Assembly (NCBI GenBank): GCA_963755195.1
Contig: CAVWIZ010000004.1
Coordinates: 434,001 to 498,000 of the forward strand
Source: CAVQJU01 sp963755195
GTDB lineage: Bacteria; Acidobacteriota; Vicinamibacteria; Vicinamibacterales; CAVVIG01
Length of the DNA: 64,000 nucleotides
Direction: 5' to 3'
This document shows, in pieces, positions 34,060 to 42,891 of this stretch. A model generated the notes under the pieces. The model was not told where the DNA came from. It saw nothing but the letters and a program-made list of their open reading frames with translations, and did no database searches. Made by a program: the position numbers and the translations under genes. Numbering within the stretch: the first letter of the stretch is position 1; each line of letters opens with the position of its first letter.

Positions 34060-35130
34060 ATGGCAGATTTCAACGTGAAGCCGCTCGAAGCCGATCTCGA
34101 CTTCGACCATCTTCCGTACTGGGATGTGGTGATCGTCGGCGCGGGGCCGGCCGGCCTCGCCGCGAGCCTCACCACGGCGCATCGCGCGCTCACCACGCTC
34201 GTCATCGAGGCCAAGGGCACGCCGGGAGGCCAGCCGCACTTTCTCTACTCCGACAAGCGGATCGTGGACATCCCTGGATTTCCCGACGGCATCTCTGGGC
34301 AGGAGCTCTCCGAGCGCACGTACCGGCAGGCCCGGAACGCGCTCGTGCAGTTCAGGTTCAACGAAGAGCTCGTGGCCATCGACGAGACAGACGATGTGGA
34401 GGCCGACGACCGATTGAAGCGGGTGGTGACGAGCGTCACCAGCTACCTGTGCCGGAAGGTCATCGTCGCCTGCGGGTTGCTGCACTACCCGCGGCGGCTG
34501 GGCGTGCTCGACCAGCTGAACTCGAAGAACGTGCACTACAAGATTCCCAACATCGGCGACTACGAAGGCCGGCATGTGGCTGTGGTGGGCGGCGGCGATT
34601 CCGCGCTGGACGCGGCCCTGATGGTGCTCGGCAGGCACGGCCACGTGGATCTCATCGTGCGCGAGGACGTCCCGATTGGCAAAGCCGATTCGGTGGCGCG
34701 CATTCGCGAAGCGGGCGGCGTGATTCACGTGTCCGTCGAAGTGAGCGCGGCCCAGTTCGCCGGCGAGCAGATCCGTTTGACCCTGAACGACGGCCAGACC
34801 ATCGATTGCGCCGCGGTCATCGCGCAAATCGGGTTTCTCTCGGCCAAGGACACGTTCGAGCGGCTCGGCGTGAAGCTGAACGAGGACGGCAGCATCAGCA
34901 TCGATCCGTACTTCGAGACCAGCCGCCGCGGCATCTTCGCCGTCGGCGACGTGCACGGCGATATCAAGCTCATCGCGGTGGCGTGGGCCGAAGGCATCCA
35001 GGCCGCCATTCACGCCTTCAAGGAAATCACGAGCCCCTACTGGTTGAACGAGCGCCGGCTGAGAGACAACAAGATCGCGCTCATCGGCGAAAAGATCGCG
35101 CAGGCGGCCCGTTCACGGAAGAAGTCATGA
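34060..35130 (+). CDS. Ferredoxin-NADP reductase-like flavoprotein (thioredoxin-reductase fold, no CXXC)
   Basis: FAD- and NAD(P)-binding oxidoreductase of 356 residues. The FAD site is VVIVGAGPAGLAASLTTAHR, the NADPH site VAVVGGGDSALDAALMV, and the C-terminal FAD motif is GIFAVGDVHGDIKLIAVAWA. The redox-active CxxC of thioredoxin reductases is absent, which places it with type 2 ferredoxin-NADP reductases. It should exchange electrons between NADPH and ferredoxin or flavodoxin. It lies 15 bases upstream of the ABC-F gene and may be cotranscribed. Confidence 0.85.
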   Translation: MADFNVKPLEADLDFDHLPYWDVVIVGAGPAGLAASLTTAHRALTTLVIEAKGTPGGQPHFLYSDKRIVDIPGFPDGISGQELSERTYRQARNALVQFRFNEELVAIDETDDVEADDRLKRVVTSVTSYLCRKVIVACGLLHYPRRLGVLDQLNSKNVHYKIPNIGDYEGRHVAVVGGGDSALDAALMVLGRHGHVDLIVREDVPIGKADSVARIREAGGVIHVSVEVSAAQFAGEQIRLTLNDGQTIDCAAVIAQIGFLSAKDTFERLGVKLNEDGSISIDPYFETSRRGIFAVGDVHGDIKLIAVAWAEGIQAAIHAFKEITSPYWLNERRLRDNKIALIGEKIAQAARSRKKS

Positions 35131-35145
35131 CCCGATGATCTCCCA

Positions 35146-36783
35146 ATGATCAGTTTGACCCGCATCAGCAAGCAGTACGGCCGGCAGCTCCTGTTCGTGG
35201 ACGCGTCATTCCAGCTCAACACAGGCGAAAAAGTCGGCCTGGTCGGTCCGAACGGATCCGGCAAGACCACGTTGTTTCGGATGATCACCGGCGAAGAAGT
35301 GGCGGACGAGGGTGATGTGTCGATCCCCAGGAAGCTGACGGTTGGCTACTTCCGGCAGGACGTCGAAGAGATGTCGGGCCGATCGGTGCTCGATGAAGCC
35401 ATTCTCGGGAGCGGGCACGTCGGCGACCTGCATCACGAACTGGAGCAGCTCAATCACGCGATGAGCGATCCGGCGCGGGCCGGCGAGATGGACGCGGTCC
35501 TCGCGCGGTTCGGCGAAGTGGAGGAGGAGTACGGGCACCTTGGCGGCTACGCGCTCGAGGCGCAGGCGCGTGAAGTGCTGCACGGCCTCGGCTTTGACGA
35601 CGAGCGCATCGACGGAGACGTGGGCGCGCTCTCGGGCGGGTGGAAGATGCGCGTCGCCATGGCGCGCGTGCTGCTCGGCCGGCCCGACGTCCTGCTGATG
35701 GACGAGCCCACGAACCATCTCGACATCGAATCGATCATCTGGCTCGAAAGCTTCCTGAAGTCGCGTTCCGGCGCGCTGCTCATGACGTCGCACGATCGCG
35801 ACTTCATGAACCGCGTTGTGACGAAAATCGCCGAGATAGACGATGGCGAAATCACGATGTACTCGGGCAACTACGATTTCTACGAGCGCGAGCGAGCGAT
35901 TCGCGAAACGAACCGCGAGGCGGCGTACGCCCGCCAGCAGGCCATGCTGGCGAAAGAGCAGCGGTTCATCGACCGGTTCGCCGCGCATGCCGCCAAAGCC
36001 GCACAGGTGCAGAGCCGCGTGAAGGCCCTCGAGAAGATCGAGAAGATCGAATTGCCGAGAAAGCGCAAGGTCGTGAGCTTCGACTTCCGGACGCCCCCCC
36101 GGTCGGGCGATCAGGTGGCCGTGCTCGAGGGGGTTCGCAAGGCCTACGGCCGTCGCGTCGTCCACGAAGGGCTCAGCATGACCATCCGGAGGGGCGAGCG
36201 CTGGTGCGTGATGGGGAAGAACGGCGCAGGCAAGTCGACGCTCCTGAAGATGATCGCGGGGCAGCTGGCGCCCGATGGCGGCCAGGTGCGCCTCGGCGCG
36301 AGCCTCAAGATGGGTTACTTTGCCCAGCAGTCGCTGGACGTGCTCGACCCCGACCTAACGGTGGAGGAGCAACTGCGAGACGACTTCCCGCACGAGTCGA
36401 TCGGCGCGCTGAAGAACCTGGCCGGCGCCTTTCAGTTTTCCGGTGAGGACGTGGACAAGAAGATTCGCGCGCTGTCGGGCGGCGAGAAAACGCGCCTCGT
36501 GCTCGCGCGCATGCTGCTCGACCCGCCGAACTTCCTCGTCCTCGACGAACCGACGAACCATCTCGATCTCGCGACGAAGGAGATGCTGCTGCTGGCGCTC
36601 AAGGACTTCGACGGGACGATGCTGTTCGTGTCGCACGACCGGGCGTTTCTGCGCGCCCTCAGCAACCGCGTGCTCGAGCTGGGCGGAGAGAGCGGCACCG
36701 AGGCGCAGCCGCATCTCTATCCAGGTTCGTACGTCGAATACGTGGAGCGCACCGGCCACGAAGCGCCGGGGGTACACGCCTAA
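35146..36783 (+). CDS. ABC-F family ATPase, ribosome-associated
   Basis: Soluble protein of 545 residues with two ABC domains and no membrane segment. The first Walker A is GLVGPNGSGKTTLFRM, with signature ALSGGWKMRVAMARVLL and Walker B VLLMDEPTNHLD. The interdomain P-site linker is the charged helix around YERERAIRETNREAAYARQQ. The second domain has GKNGAGKSTLLKM, ALSGGEKTRLVLARMLL and LVLDEPTNHLD. ABC-F proteins bind the ribosomal E site to relieve stalling or confer antibiotic resistance. The YbiT/Uup-like organisation suggests a housekeeping member. A GGGGCTA repeat follows its stop by 10 bases. Confidence 0.93.
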   Translation: MISLTRISKQYGRQLLFVDASFQLNTGEKVGLVGPNGSGKTTLFRMITGEEVADEGDVSIPRKLTVGYFRQDVEEMSGRSVLDEAILGSGHVGDLHHELEQLNHAMSDPARAGEMDAVLARFGEVEEEYGHLGGYALEAQAREVLHGLGFDDERIDGDVGALSGGWKMRVAMARVLLGRPDVLLMDEPTNHLDIESIIWLESFLKSRSGALLMTSHDRDFMNRVVTKIAEIDDGEITMYSGNYDFYERERAIRETNREAAYARQQAMLAKEQRFIDRFAAHAAKAAQVQSRVKALEKIEKIELPRKRKVVSFDFRTPPRSGDQVAVLEGVRKAYGRRVVHEGLSMTIRRGERWCVMGKNGAGKSTLLKMIAGQLAPDGGQVRLGASLKMGYFAQQSLDVLDPDLTVEEQLRDDFPHESIGALKNLAGAFQFSGEDVDKKIRALSGGEKTRLVLARMLLDPPNFLVLDEPTNHLDLATKEMLLLALKDFDGTMLFVSHDRAFLRALSNRVLELGGESGTEAQPHLYPGSYVEYVERTGHEAPGVHA

Positions 36784-36793
36784 GCGATCACGC

Positions 36794-36860
36794 AGGGGCC
36801 CTAGGCCCTAGGGCCTGGGGCCCGGGGGCTAGGGGCTAGGGGTCAGGGACTAGGGCTCGC
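36794..36860 (+). repeat. GGGGCTA-type repeat (copy 2), G-rich on the ABC-F sense strand
   Basis: The plus strand carries GGGGGCTAGGGGCTAGGGG followed by TCAGGGACTAGGG, preceded by interleaved CCCTAGG palindromes. It is the same word family as 30172-30251, in reverse orientation. It lies between convergent genes, 10 bases after the ABC-F stop. Four or more G-runs are separated by 3-4 bases. Confidence 0.85.
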
Positions 36861-36883
36861 TGACGAACTCACGCGCCGGACGT

Positions 36884-37306
36884 TCAGTACCCGTTGCAGT
36901 ACAACCCTTCGCACGGAGGGGGCGCCGCGCCAGACGCGGCGGTGCTCCCGATCATTCCGGTGTGAATCGAACAGTGATAGTTCGCGCCTGCGCCCGGCAT
37001 GGTGACCGCCCGGCTGGTCCCGCCGGGCGGAATATCGCCGGTATCGACGCTGCCATCGTTCAGCACGACGCGATGAGCGGCGCTGTCGTTGTTCTTGAAC
37101 ACCACCTGCATGCCGCCGAACGACGCGGGGTTCGGTGTAAAGGCCTGGGTGCCGTTCTGGCCGACGATGGTGATTGTTGCCGTGGTGGTGGTGTTGTTGG
37201 TGGTGTTGGTGGAAGAGGGCGTGGTGGCCGATGAGCCACCGCCGCCGCAGGCAGAAGCCGCGAGGCTTGCGAGCAATGCCGACGCCGCCAGCAAACACAA
37301 TTGCAT
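36884..37306 (-). CDS. Lipoprotein cupredoxin (plastocyanin-like, type 1 copper)
   Basis: A 140-residue exported copper protein. A lipobox signal (LLASLAASACGGGG) is followed by a Thr/Asn-rich linker and a beta-sandwich: ATITIVGQNGTQAFTPNPAS, then HRVVLNDGSVDTGDIPPGG. Copper ligands are His in AAHRVVL, and Cys, His and Met in YHCSIHTGMIGS, spaced as in plastocyanins. A short extra tail with two Cys (CEGLYCNGY) may form a disulfide. Start ATG 37306 has AAAGGATG upstream. It probably shuttles electrons in the periplasm. Confidence 0.85.
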   Translation of the reverse strand: MQLCLLAASALLASLAASACGGGGSSATTPSSTNTTNNTTTTATITIVGQNGTQAFTPNPASFGGMQVVFKNNDSAAHRVVLNDGSVDTGDIPPGGTSRAVTMPGAGANYHCSIHTGMIGSTAASGAAPPPCEGLYCNGY

Positions 37307-37539
37307 CCCATCATCCTTTCGAGAATGTGCCTGAACTGATGCGGGTGCAAGTGCAAGACAAATACCAGCGCTAACCAGTTGAAATCAGCGAGTTGGAAGG
37401 CTGCGTTCTTACCACGTCCGAAAGTGTCTTACGCGAGTCGATCGCATGAAGCCGCGCACTCTCGACGGACTGCTGTCACAACGCACGCTGGTGAGGAGGA
37501 TGGCCCGGCGGAAGTCTTGGGGCTGATGAATCCAGGCCG

Positions 37540-37594
37540 TTGACAACCGCCCCGTCTCGTGCTATTTCTATCGCACTAGTGTTATAAAAATAAC
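37540..37594 (+). promoter_or_regulatory. Promoter and inverted-repeat operator upstream of blaI
   Basis: TTGACA (37540-37545) and TATTTC (37563-37568) are spaced by 17 bases. Immediately downstream, GTTAT-AAAA-ATAAC (37581-37594) is a perfect inverted repeat covering the likely transcription start, in an AT-rich patch of otherwise GC-rich DNA. BlaI-type repressors bind such dyads at their own promoter, so autorepression is likely. The gap 37307-37539 shows nothing else. Confidence 0.6.
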
Positions 37595-37624
37595 ATGTGA
37601 GCCGCCCGGAACGAGAGAGAAGAA

Positions 37625-38050
37625 ATGACCAAGACACTCCCGGGTTTGACGCGGCGCGAACGGCAAATCATGGACGTGCTCTACCGGCTCGGGCGCGCCA
37701 CGGCCGGGGACGTCATGGACGCCCTTCCCGGCACGCCCAACTATTCCACCGTGCGCACGCAGCTGCGGGTGCTCGAAGAAAAAGGCCACGTCCACCACGA
37801 GGAACACGGTCTGCGCTACGTGTACATTCCGGCCGTGCCCCGCCACGCCGCCAGAAAGTCGGCGCTTCGCCACCTGGTGGCCACGTTTTTCGACGGATCG
37901 GCCGAGAACGCCGTCGCCGCGCTTCTCGGCGGCGAGGGCGCGCGGCTCTCAGACGACGAGCTCCAACGCATCGCCGACATGGTGGAAAAGTCCAAGACAG
38001 GAACGGCGGGACGGGCAGGAAAGGCTGGAAAGAAGGGGGAGTCGCGATGA
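37625..38050 (+). CDS. BlaI/MecI/CopY-family transcriptional repressor
   Basis: Winged-helix repressor of 141 residues: LTRRERQIMDVLYRLGRATA, DVMDALPGTPNYSTVRTQLR, and VLEEKGHVHHEEHGLRYVYI. A dimerisation region follows (LRHLVATFFDGSAENAVAAL). The partner BlaR1-type protease normally cleaves it to derepress the operon. The last 20 residues (TGTAGRAGKAGKKGESR) come from a purine-rich repeat and are probably disordered. Its stop overlaps the start of the protease gene (ATGA). The target genes probably include its own operon. Confidence 0.92.
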   Translation: MTKTLPGLTRRERQIMDVLYRLGRATAGDVMDALPGTPNYSTVRTQLRVLEEKGHVHHEEHGLRYVYIPAVPRHAARKSALRHLVATFFDGSAENAVAALLGGEGARLSDDELQRIADMVEKSKTGTAGRAGKAGKKGESR

Positions 38051-39690
38051 AAGTGTCGCTCATCATCCTGTTCGGATTGGCGGTGACGTCGCTGCTCCGG
38101 AACCGTTCGGCCGCGACGCGCCACTTCGTGCTCGCCGCGGCGCTGCTGTGCGCCGCCGCAACACCCGCCGTGCGGCTGATTGCGCCCGCCTGGCACGCGA
38201 GCCTCGGGGCTCTCATGAACGGGTGGGCCGCGTCGCGGGTCGAGATGCTCGATCGGCCGCTCGTCATCCTCCAGGAGTCGCCGGCCGCGGCGTCCGGCGC
38301 CGTTCAAGCGGCGGGCCCAGGGCTGTTTGACGCCGCGACGGTTGCGCGCGCCCTCGGCATTGTCTGGTCTGTGGGCTTCGGCGTGAGCCTGTTCGTGCTG
38401 TTCGCCGGATTGTGCCGGTTGTGGTGGCTCGCTTCACGCGCCGACCGCGTGACACACGGTGAGTGGGCCAGTCTGACAGGTGAAATCGCGCACGTGTACG
38501 GGGTGCGCCGCCCGATCGCGCTCTTGCACAGCGGGCATCCGTCGCTGCTCGTGACATGGGGCGTCTTTCGCCCGAAAGTCCTGTTGCCGGCTGACGCACT
38601 CGGCTGGCCGGCCGACCGCATCCGCATCGTCCTCGGCCATGAACTGGCGCACATCCGCCGCGGCGACTGGGCGGTGCAGATGGCCGCGGAACTGCTGCGG
38701 GCCGTCTACTGGTTCAACCCGCTCGTCTGGATTGCGCGCCGGCGGCTCCGGCTCGAGAGCGAGCAGGCCTGCGACGATGCGGTGTTGAAGATGGGCATCG
38801 AGGGATCGACGTACGCCACCGAGCTCGTCGATCTCGCCAAAGCGTTCCGGACGTCAAGCACAGGACGTCAGATGTTTCTCCCGGCAGCCGCCATTGCCCG
38901 TCCGTCAAGTCTTGAAAGGAGAGTTCGCGCCATGTTGAACGTTCGTCTCAATCGCGATCCCATTACGCGCCGGGCGTCCATCGCGGCGGGCCTTGCGCTC
39001 GTCGCCGTCACCGTACTGATCGCGGGCTTCGGTGCGTCGGCCCAGTCGTTCTCCACGGTGTCCGGATCGCTCGTCGATCCGTTCGGCCGCGTCCTGCCGG
39101 GCGTCACGCTGGTGCTCTCGAATCCGCAGGCGCAATCCAAGTACGAAATCAAGAGCGATCCAAACGGCCAGTATGAATTCGTCGGCGTCCCGCCCGGCAA
39201 CTACGTGCTCACGGCCGAGCACATGGGGTTTGCCACCGTGAAGCGAGAGGGCGTCGCGCTCGCCGGCCAATCCTTTCAGCAGAATGTCGTGATGCAGGTG
39301 GGCTCGGTGCAGGAAACGATCACGGTGACGGACTCATCTGGGGATCAAGAGCTCCGCAAGGTGGTGGACGCACGTCCGCGGCCCCGCCTGCAGGTCGCCA
39401 AGCAGTGCAACGAGTCATCGGTCGGCGGCAACATTCGCCCCCCCACCAAGGTGAAGGATGTCCGTCCGATCTACCCGACGGGAGTGGCCGGAGCCCAGGT
39501 CAATCTTGAGGGGCGCATCGGCAGCGATGGGCTGATGACCGGCGTTCAGGTGGTGGGCGACGCGGATCCCGCGTTGGCCACCGCGGCGATCAATGCCATC
39601 AACGCGTGGGAGTTCACGCCGACCCTCCTGGACTGCCAGCCCATCGAAGTGCGAATGAAGGTGTTGGTGAATTTCGTCGGCGCGAAGTAG
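38047..39690 (+). CDS. BlaR1-type M56 metalloprotease with carboxypeptidase-regulatory and TonB C-terminal domains
   Basis: Membrane sensor protease of about 547 residues. Several N-terminal transmembrane helices surround a cytoplasmic M56 protease with zinc site VLGHELAHIRRGDWAVQM and ESEQACDDAVLKMG. After another helix (AGLALVAVTVLIAGFGASAQ) the periplasmic part holds a CNA-B-like domain (VSGSLVDPFGRVLPGVTLVL) and a TonB C-terminal-like domain (RPIYPTGVAGAQVNLEGRIG, ending VLVNFVGAK). There is no penicillin-binding domain, so it does not sense beta-lactams the way staphylococcal BlaR1 does. It should cleave BlaI on an envelope signal. ATG 38047 overlaps blaI. Confidence 0.88.
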   Translation: MKVSLIILFGLAVTSLLRNRSAATRHFVLAAALLCAAATPAVRLIAPAWHASLGALMNGWAASRVEMLDRPLVILQESPAAASGAVQAAGPGLFDAATVARALGIVWSVGFGVSLFVLFAGLCRLWWLASRADRVTHGEWASLTGEIAHVYGVRRPIALLHSGHPSLLVTWGVFRPKVLLPADALGWPADRIRIVLGHELAHIRRGDWAVQMAAELLRAVYWFNPLVWIARRRLRLESEQACDDAVLKMGIEGSTYATELVDLAKAFRTSSTGRQMFLPAAAIARPSSLERRVRAMLNVRLNRDPITRRASIAAGLALVAVTVLIAGFGASAQSFSTVSGSLVDPFGRVLPGVTLVLSNPQAQSKYEIKSDPNGQYEFVGVPPGNYVLTAEHMGFATVKREGVALAGQSFQQNVVMQVGSVQETITVTDSSGDQELRKVVDARPRPRLQVAKQCNESSVGGNIRPPTKVKDVRPIYPTGVAGAQVNLEGRIGSDGLMTGVQVVGDADPALATAAINAINAWEFTPTLLDCQPIEVRMKVLVNFVGAK

Positions 39691-39757
39691 GACACGCGCG
39701 AGTACCCCCGGGAACATCTACAATGGCGCGAGCGTCAAGATGTCCCGGAGGTACTCG

Positions 39758-40711
39758 ATGCGTACGTTCGCGAGCTGGATCGTTGCCCTCGCACTCGGTG
39801 CCGCGAGCGCAGCCGCTCAGCCGGCGGCCCCGCCATCGTTCGAGGTCGCGTCCGTCAAGCTGTCCGGACCGCTCGATCCGCAGAAGATCATGTCTGGCCA
39901 GCAGCGGGTCGGCATGAAGATGGACGCGGGACGCGTGGACATCGAGAGCATGGGGCTTGCCGACCTCATCAACATCGCTTTCAAGGTGCAGCCGTATCAA
40001 GTCACGGGGCCGTCCTGGCTGAGCGCCGTTGCGCTCAACAAGGAACGGTTCGACGTTCATGCCACGTTCCCTTCGGGCGCGACGACCGAACAGGTACCGG
40101 AAATGCTTCAGTCGCTCCTCGTCGACCGCTTCAAGCTCGCCTTCCATCGCGATCGAAAGGAGCAGTCGGTCTTCGCGCTCGTCGTGGGGAAGAACGGACC
40201 GAAGCTTCAGGCCTCGGCGCCAGACGCCCCCGCGGATGCCGGCGCGCCGGCATCTGGCGGATCAGTGCGGCCGGATCCCGTGCAGATCAGTGGCAGCGCT
40301 CAGAATGGTCTGACCATCCGCGGTGCCGGCGCGGCGGGTGCCACTCGCGTGTCGATGGGGCCGGATGGCGCCATGCATCTCGAGGCCGAGAAGCTGACTT
40401 TGACGCAGCTTGCCGACAGCCTCACGCGCTTCGTCGGTCGTCCCGTCGTCGACATGACTGGCCTGACCGGGAACTACAAGATCGCCCTGGACCTGTCGCG
40501 AGAGGATCTCATGGCCGCCGCGCGCTCGATGGGTATGAATCTCCCAGCGGGACCTGGATTCGGCGGACCACCTGGCGGAGGCCCGCCCGATCCATCGGGC
40601 ACCTCAGTTTTCCAAAGCGTCGATCAGCTCGGGCTGAAGCTCGAATCCAGGAAGGCGCCAATCGAGCACATCGTGATCGACCACCTCGAACGGACGCCGA
40701 CCGAAGACTGA
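39758..40711 (+). CDS. TIGR03435-family exported protein
   Basis: A 317-residue member of an Acidobacteriota-enriched family of unknown function. ATG 39758 has CGGAGG at 7 bases and begins the signal peptide MRTFASWIVALALGAASAAA. Family hallmarks are PSFEVASVKLSGP, LADLINIAFKVQPYQVTGPS, FDVHATFPSGATTEQVPEML, RFKLAFHRDRKEQSVFALVV, LADSLTRFVGRPVVDMTGLT and the end LKLESRKAPIEHIVIDHLE. Two broken relatives lie at 16675 and 22615. It is downstream of the BlaR1-like gene and may share its transcript, as is common in this phylum. Confidence 0.92.
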   Translation: MRTFASWIVALALGAASAAAQPAAPPSFEVASVKLSGPLDPQKIMSGQQRVGMKMDAGRVDIESMGLADLINIAFKVQPYQVTGPSWLSAVALNKERFDVHATFPSGATTEQVPEMLQSLLVDRFKLAFHRDRKEQSVFALVVGKNGPKLQASAPDAPADAGAPASGGSVRPDPVQISGSAQNGLTIRGAGAAGATRVSMGPDGAMHLEAEKLTLTQLADSLTRFVGRPVVDMTGLTGNYKIALDLSREDLMAAARSMGMNLPAGPGFGGPPGGGPPDPSGTSVFQSVDQLGLKLESRKAPIEHIVIDHLERTPTED

Positions 40712-40742
40712 GCGCAGATTGTCCGGCCACCGGCCACGATCA

Positions 40743-42747
40743 CTACGGGAGTGCGTACGCGACGAGCTCGCTACTGTAAGTGCCGCCGCCGATCGGCAGG
40801 ACGATGTACTGCTTGCCGTTCAGCATGTAGGTCATCGGCGAGCCGGTCTGCGGCGCGGGCATGTACACCTCGCCGGCGTCTTTTCCCGTGGCCTTGTCGT
40901 ACGCGCGCAGCATGGCGCCGCGCCGGCCGTCTGGCAGCGTGAAGAATCCACCTTCGCCCGCGATCACCAGCGACTTGGTCACCAGCGTCCCGATGCGGCC
41001 GTCCCGGCCGGTGCGCGGAATCGTCAGCCCCTTGAGCGCGGGGTGATTGCGCACGCTGTCGGGCGTTTCGCCGTGCGCGACTTGCCAGACGATCTCGCCC
41101 TTGTTGAGATCGATGGCCGTGATGCGGCCGTACGGCGGCTTGATGAGCGGCAGTCCCTGGATGGAGAGGTTGTTGCTGCTTTCGCCTCCAGAGCCGACAG
41201 CCGGACCAGTCGATTGCGGACCCTTGCTCGGATCGGGCGCCTGGCCGGTAATGAAGTTCATGTCCGACTTACGGCGCTCATCCGGCGGCACGAGACCGAG
41301 GGCGCTGACTTGCGTCACCGAGAAGACGTACATGATGCGCGTCTCGGGATCGAACGATCCGCCCCGCCAGTTCGCGCCACCCGTGGCGGCCGGCAGAATC
41401 AGCGTGGCGCGCGGGCCGTCCCATTTGCTGACGACGGGCGGCGTGAAGATCGGGCCGATCTTGTACTTCGAGACGAACTGCACGGCCTCGGCCTTGAGCT
41501 CGGGCGTGAAGTCGATCAGATCGTCGAGCGACACGCCCTGGCGATCGAACGCCGGCGGCTTCGTGGGGAACGGCTGCGTCGGCGCGTACCACTCGCCGGG
41601 CACGTCGCCCTTCGCCACCGGCCGCTCGTCGATCGGCCAGACCGGCTGACCGGTGGCGCGATCGAACACGTAGACCCAGCCTTGCTTGGTCGGCTGCGCG
41701 ACGGCCTTGATCGCCCGTCCGTTGACGGTGATGTCGACGAGGATCGGCGCGCACGGGATGTCCATGTCCCAGATGCCGTGGTGCACGAGCTGGTAGTGCC
41801 ACTTGCGCTTGCCGGTCTGCAGATCGACGGCGACGACGCTCTCGCCGAACAGGCCCGCGCCGGGACGATGCCCGCCGTAGTAGTCGCCGGTCGGCAGCTC
41901 GACGGGCAGGTAGACGAGGCCGAGCTCCTCGTCCACCGACATCTGCGCCCACACGCCGGCGTTGCCGGTGTAGGTCCACGATTCGCGTTCCCACGTGTCG
42001 TTGCCGAACTCGCCGAGCTGCGGAATCGTGTGGAAGATCCACAGCCGCTTGCCGGTCCGCACGTCGAATCCGCGGACGTAGCCTTTCTCGTTCTGCCGGC
42101 TCTTGGGCGCACTGCCCGGCAGGTGCGCGGCGCCGACGATCACGACGTTCTTGGCGACCACCGGCGCCGCGTGCAGTCCGATCTCGCCGTTCACGAGGTC
42201 CATCACCTGGTCGTTCTCGAGCTTCAGATCGACGATGCCGTTCTTGCCGAACGTCGAGACGAGCGCGCCGGTCTTGGCGTCGAGCGCGACGAGCCGGTAG
42301 CCGGGCGTGACGTAGAGGATCCGGCTGTCGTTCCTGCCGTCGGTCCAGTAGGCCAGGCCGCGTCCCGACAGCTTGCGCGGCGCCGCGTCGCCGCGCTTGC
42401 CTTCGTGTTCGCTGTGCATCCACAGCATTTCGCCGGTCGCCGCGTCGAGCGCGACCACGGCGCGGCGCGAGCCGGCGGTCGTGTAGAGGACGCCGTTCAC
42501 CATCAGCGGCGTCGATTCGTAGTTGTATTCGGGGCGCGGACCGAGCGATTCGGTCTTGAAGCGCCAGGCCACCTGGAGCTTGTCGAAGTTGCCCTGGTTG
42601 ATCTGATCGAGCGGCGCGTAACGCGTGTTGCCCGAGATCGCCGCCGTAGGTGCGCCACTCGCCGTTTGGCGCGCCGGATTGCCCGGTCAGACGCGCGCCG
42701 CCGGCGGCGAGTAGAAGAACAACGAAGGAAAGCGAAACGCGCCGCAT
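40743..42747 (-). CDS. PQQ-binding propeller dehydrogenase, membrane-glucose-dehydrogenase-like (copy 1, one frameshift)
   Basis: Exported quinoprotein of about 667 residues. The start MRRVSLSFVVLLLAAGGARL (42747) is a signal peptide, followed by NGEWRTYGGDL. A frame change near 42640 joins this to the propeller beginning MAWRFKTESLGPRPEYNYES. Features typical of glucose/quinate-type PQQ enzymes are VVALDAATGEMLWMHS, RLWIFHTIPQLGEFGNDTWE, GHRPGAGLFGESVVAVDLQT, YQLVHHGIWDMDIPCAPILV and the closing GSPMTYMLNGKQYIVLPIGG. It has no fused cytochrome. A paralogue follows in tandem. The substrate, probably a sugar or polyol, is not determined. Confidence 0.88.
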
Positions 42748-42794
42748 GAATAACCTCACAGGAAACAGGGGACAGGAACGTTGCGATCTCACTT

Positions 42795-42882
42795 CAACGA
42801 ACCACAAAGCTCACGAAGCTCACTAAGATCTCACCAAAATCTGACGTGCTTTGTGTTCTTTGCGAGCTTCGTGGTTCATTGA
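42795..42882 (-). repeat. Short-word repeat island, ACCACAAAGCTCACGAAG type, inverted
   Basis: CGAACCACAAAGCTCACGAA with GCTCACTAAGATC (42798-42830) pairs imperfectly with GTGCTTTGTGTTCTTTGCGA and GCTTCGTGGTTCATTG (42846-42881). Words of 8-9 bases recur inside each arm. It starts about 10 bases after the stop codon of the second PQQ paralogue (42892). Confidence 0.75.
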
Positions 42883-42891
42883 ATTTGTGCA

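Noticed and set aside
40719..42749. Plus-strand 676-codon open frame
   Set aside because: Antisense shadow of PQQ dehydrogenase copy 1.
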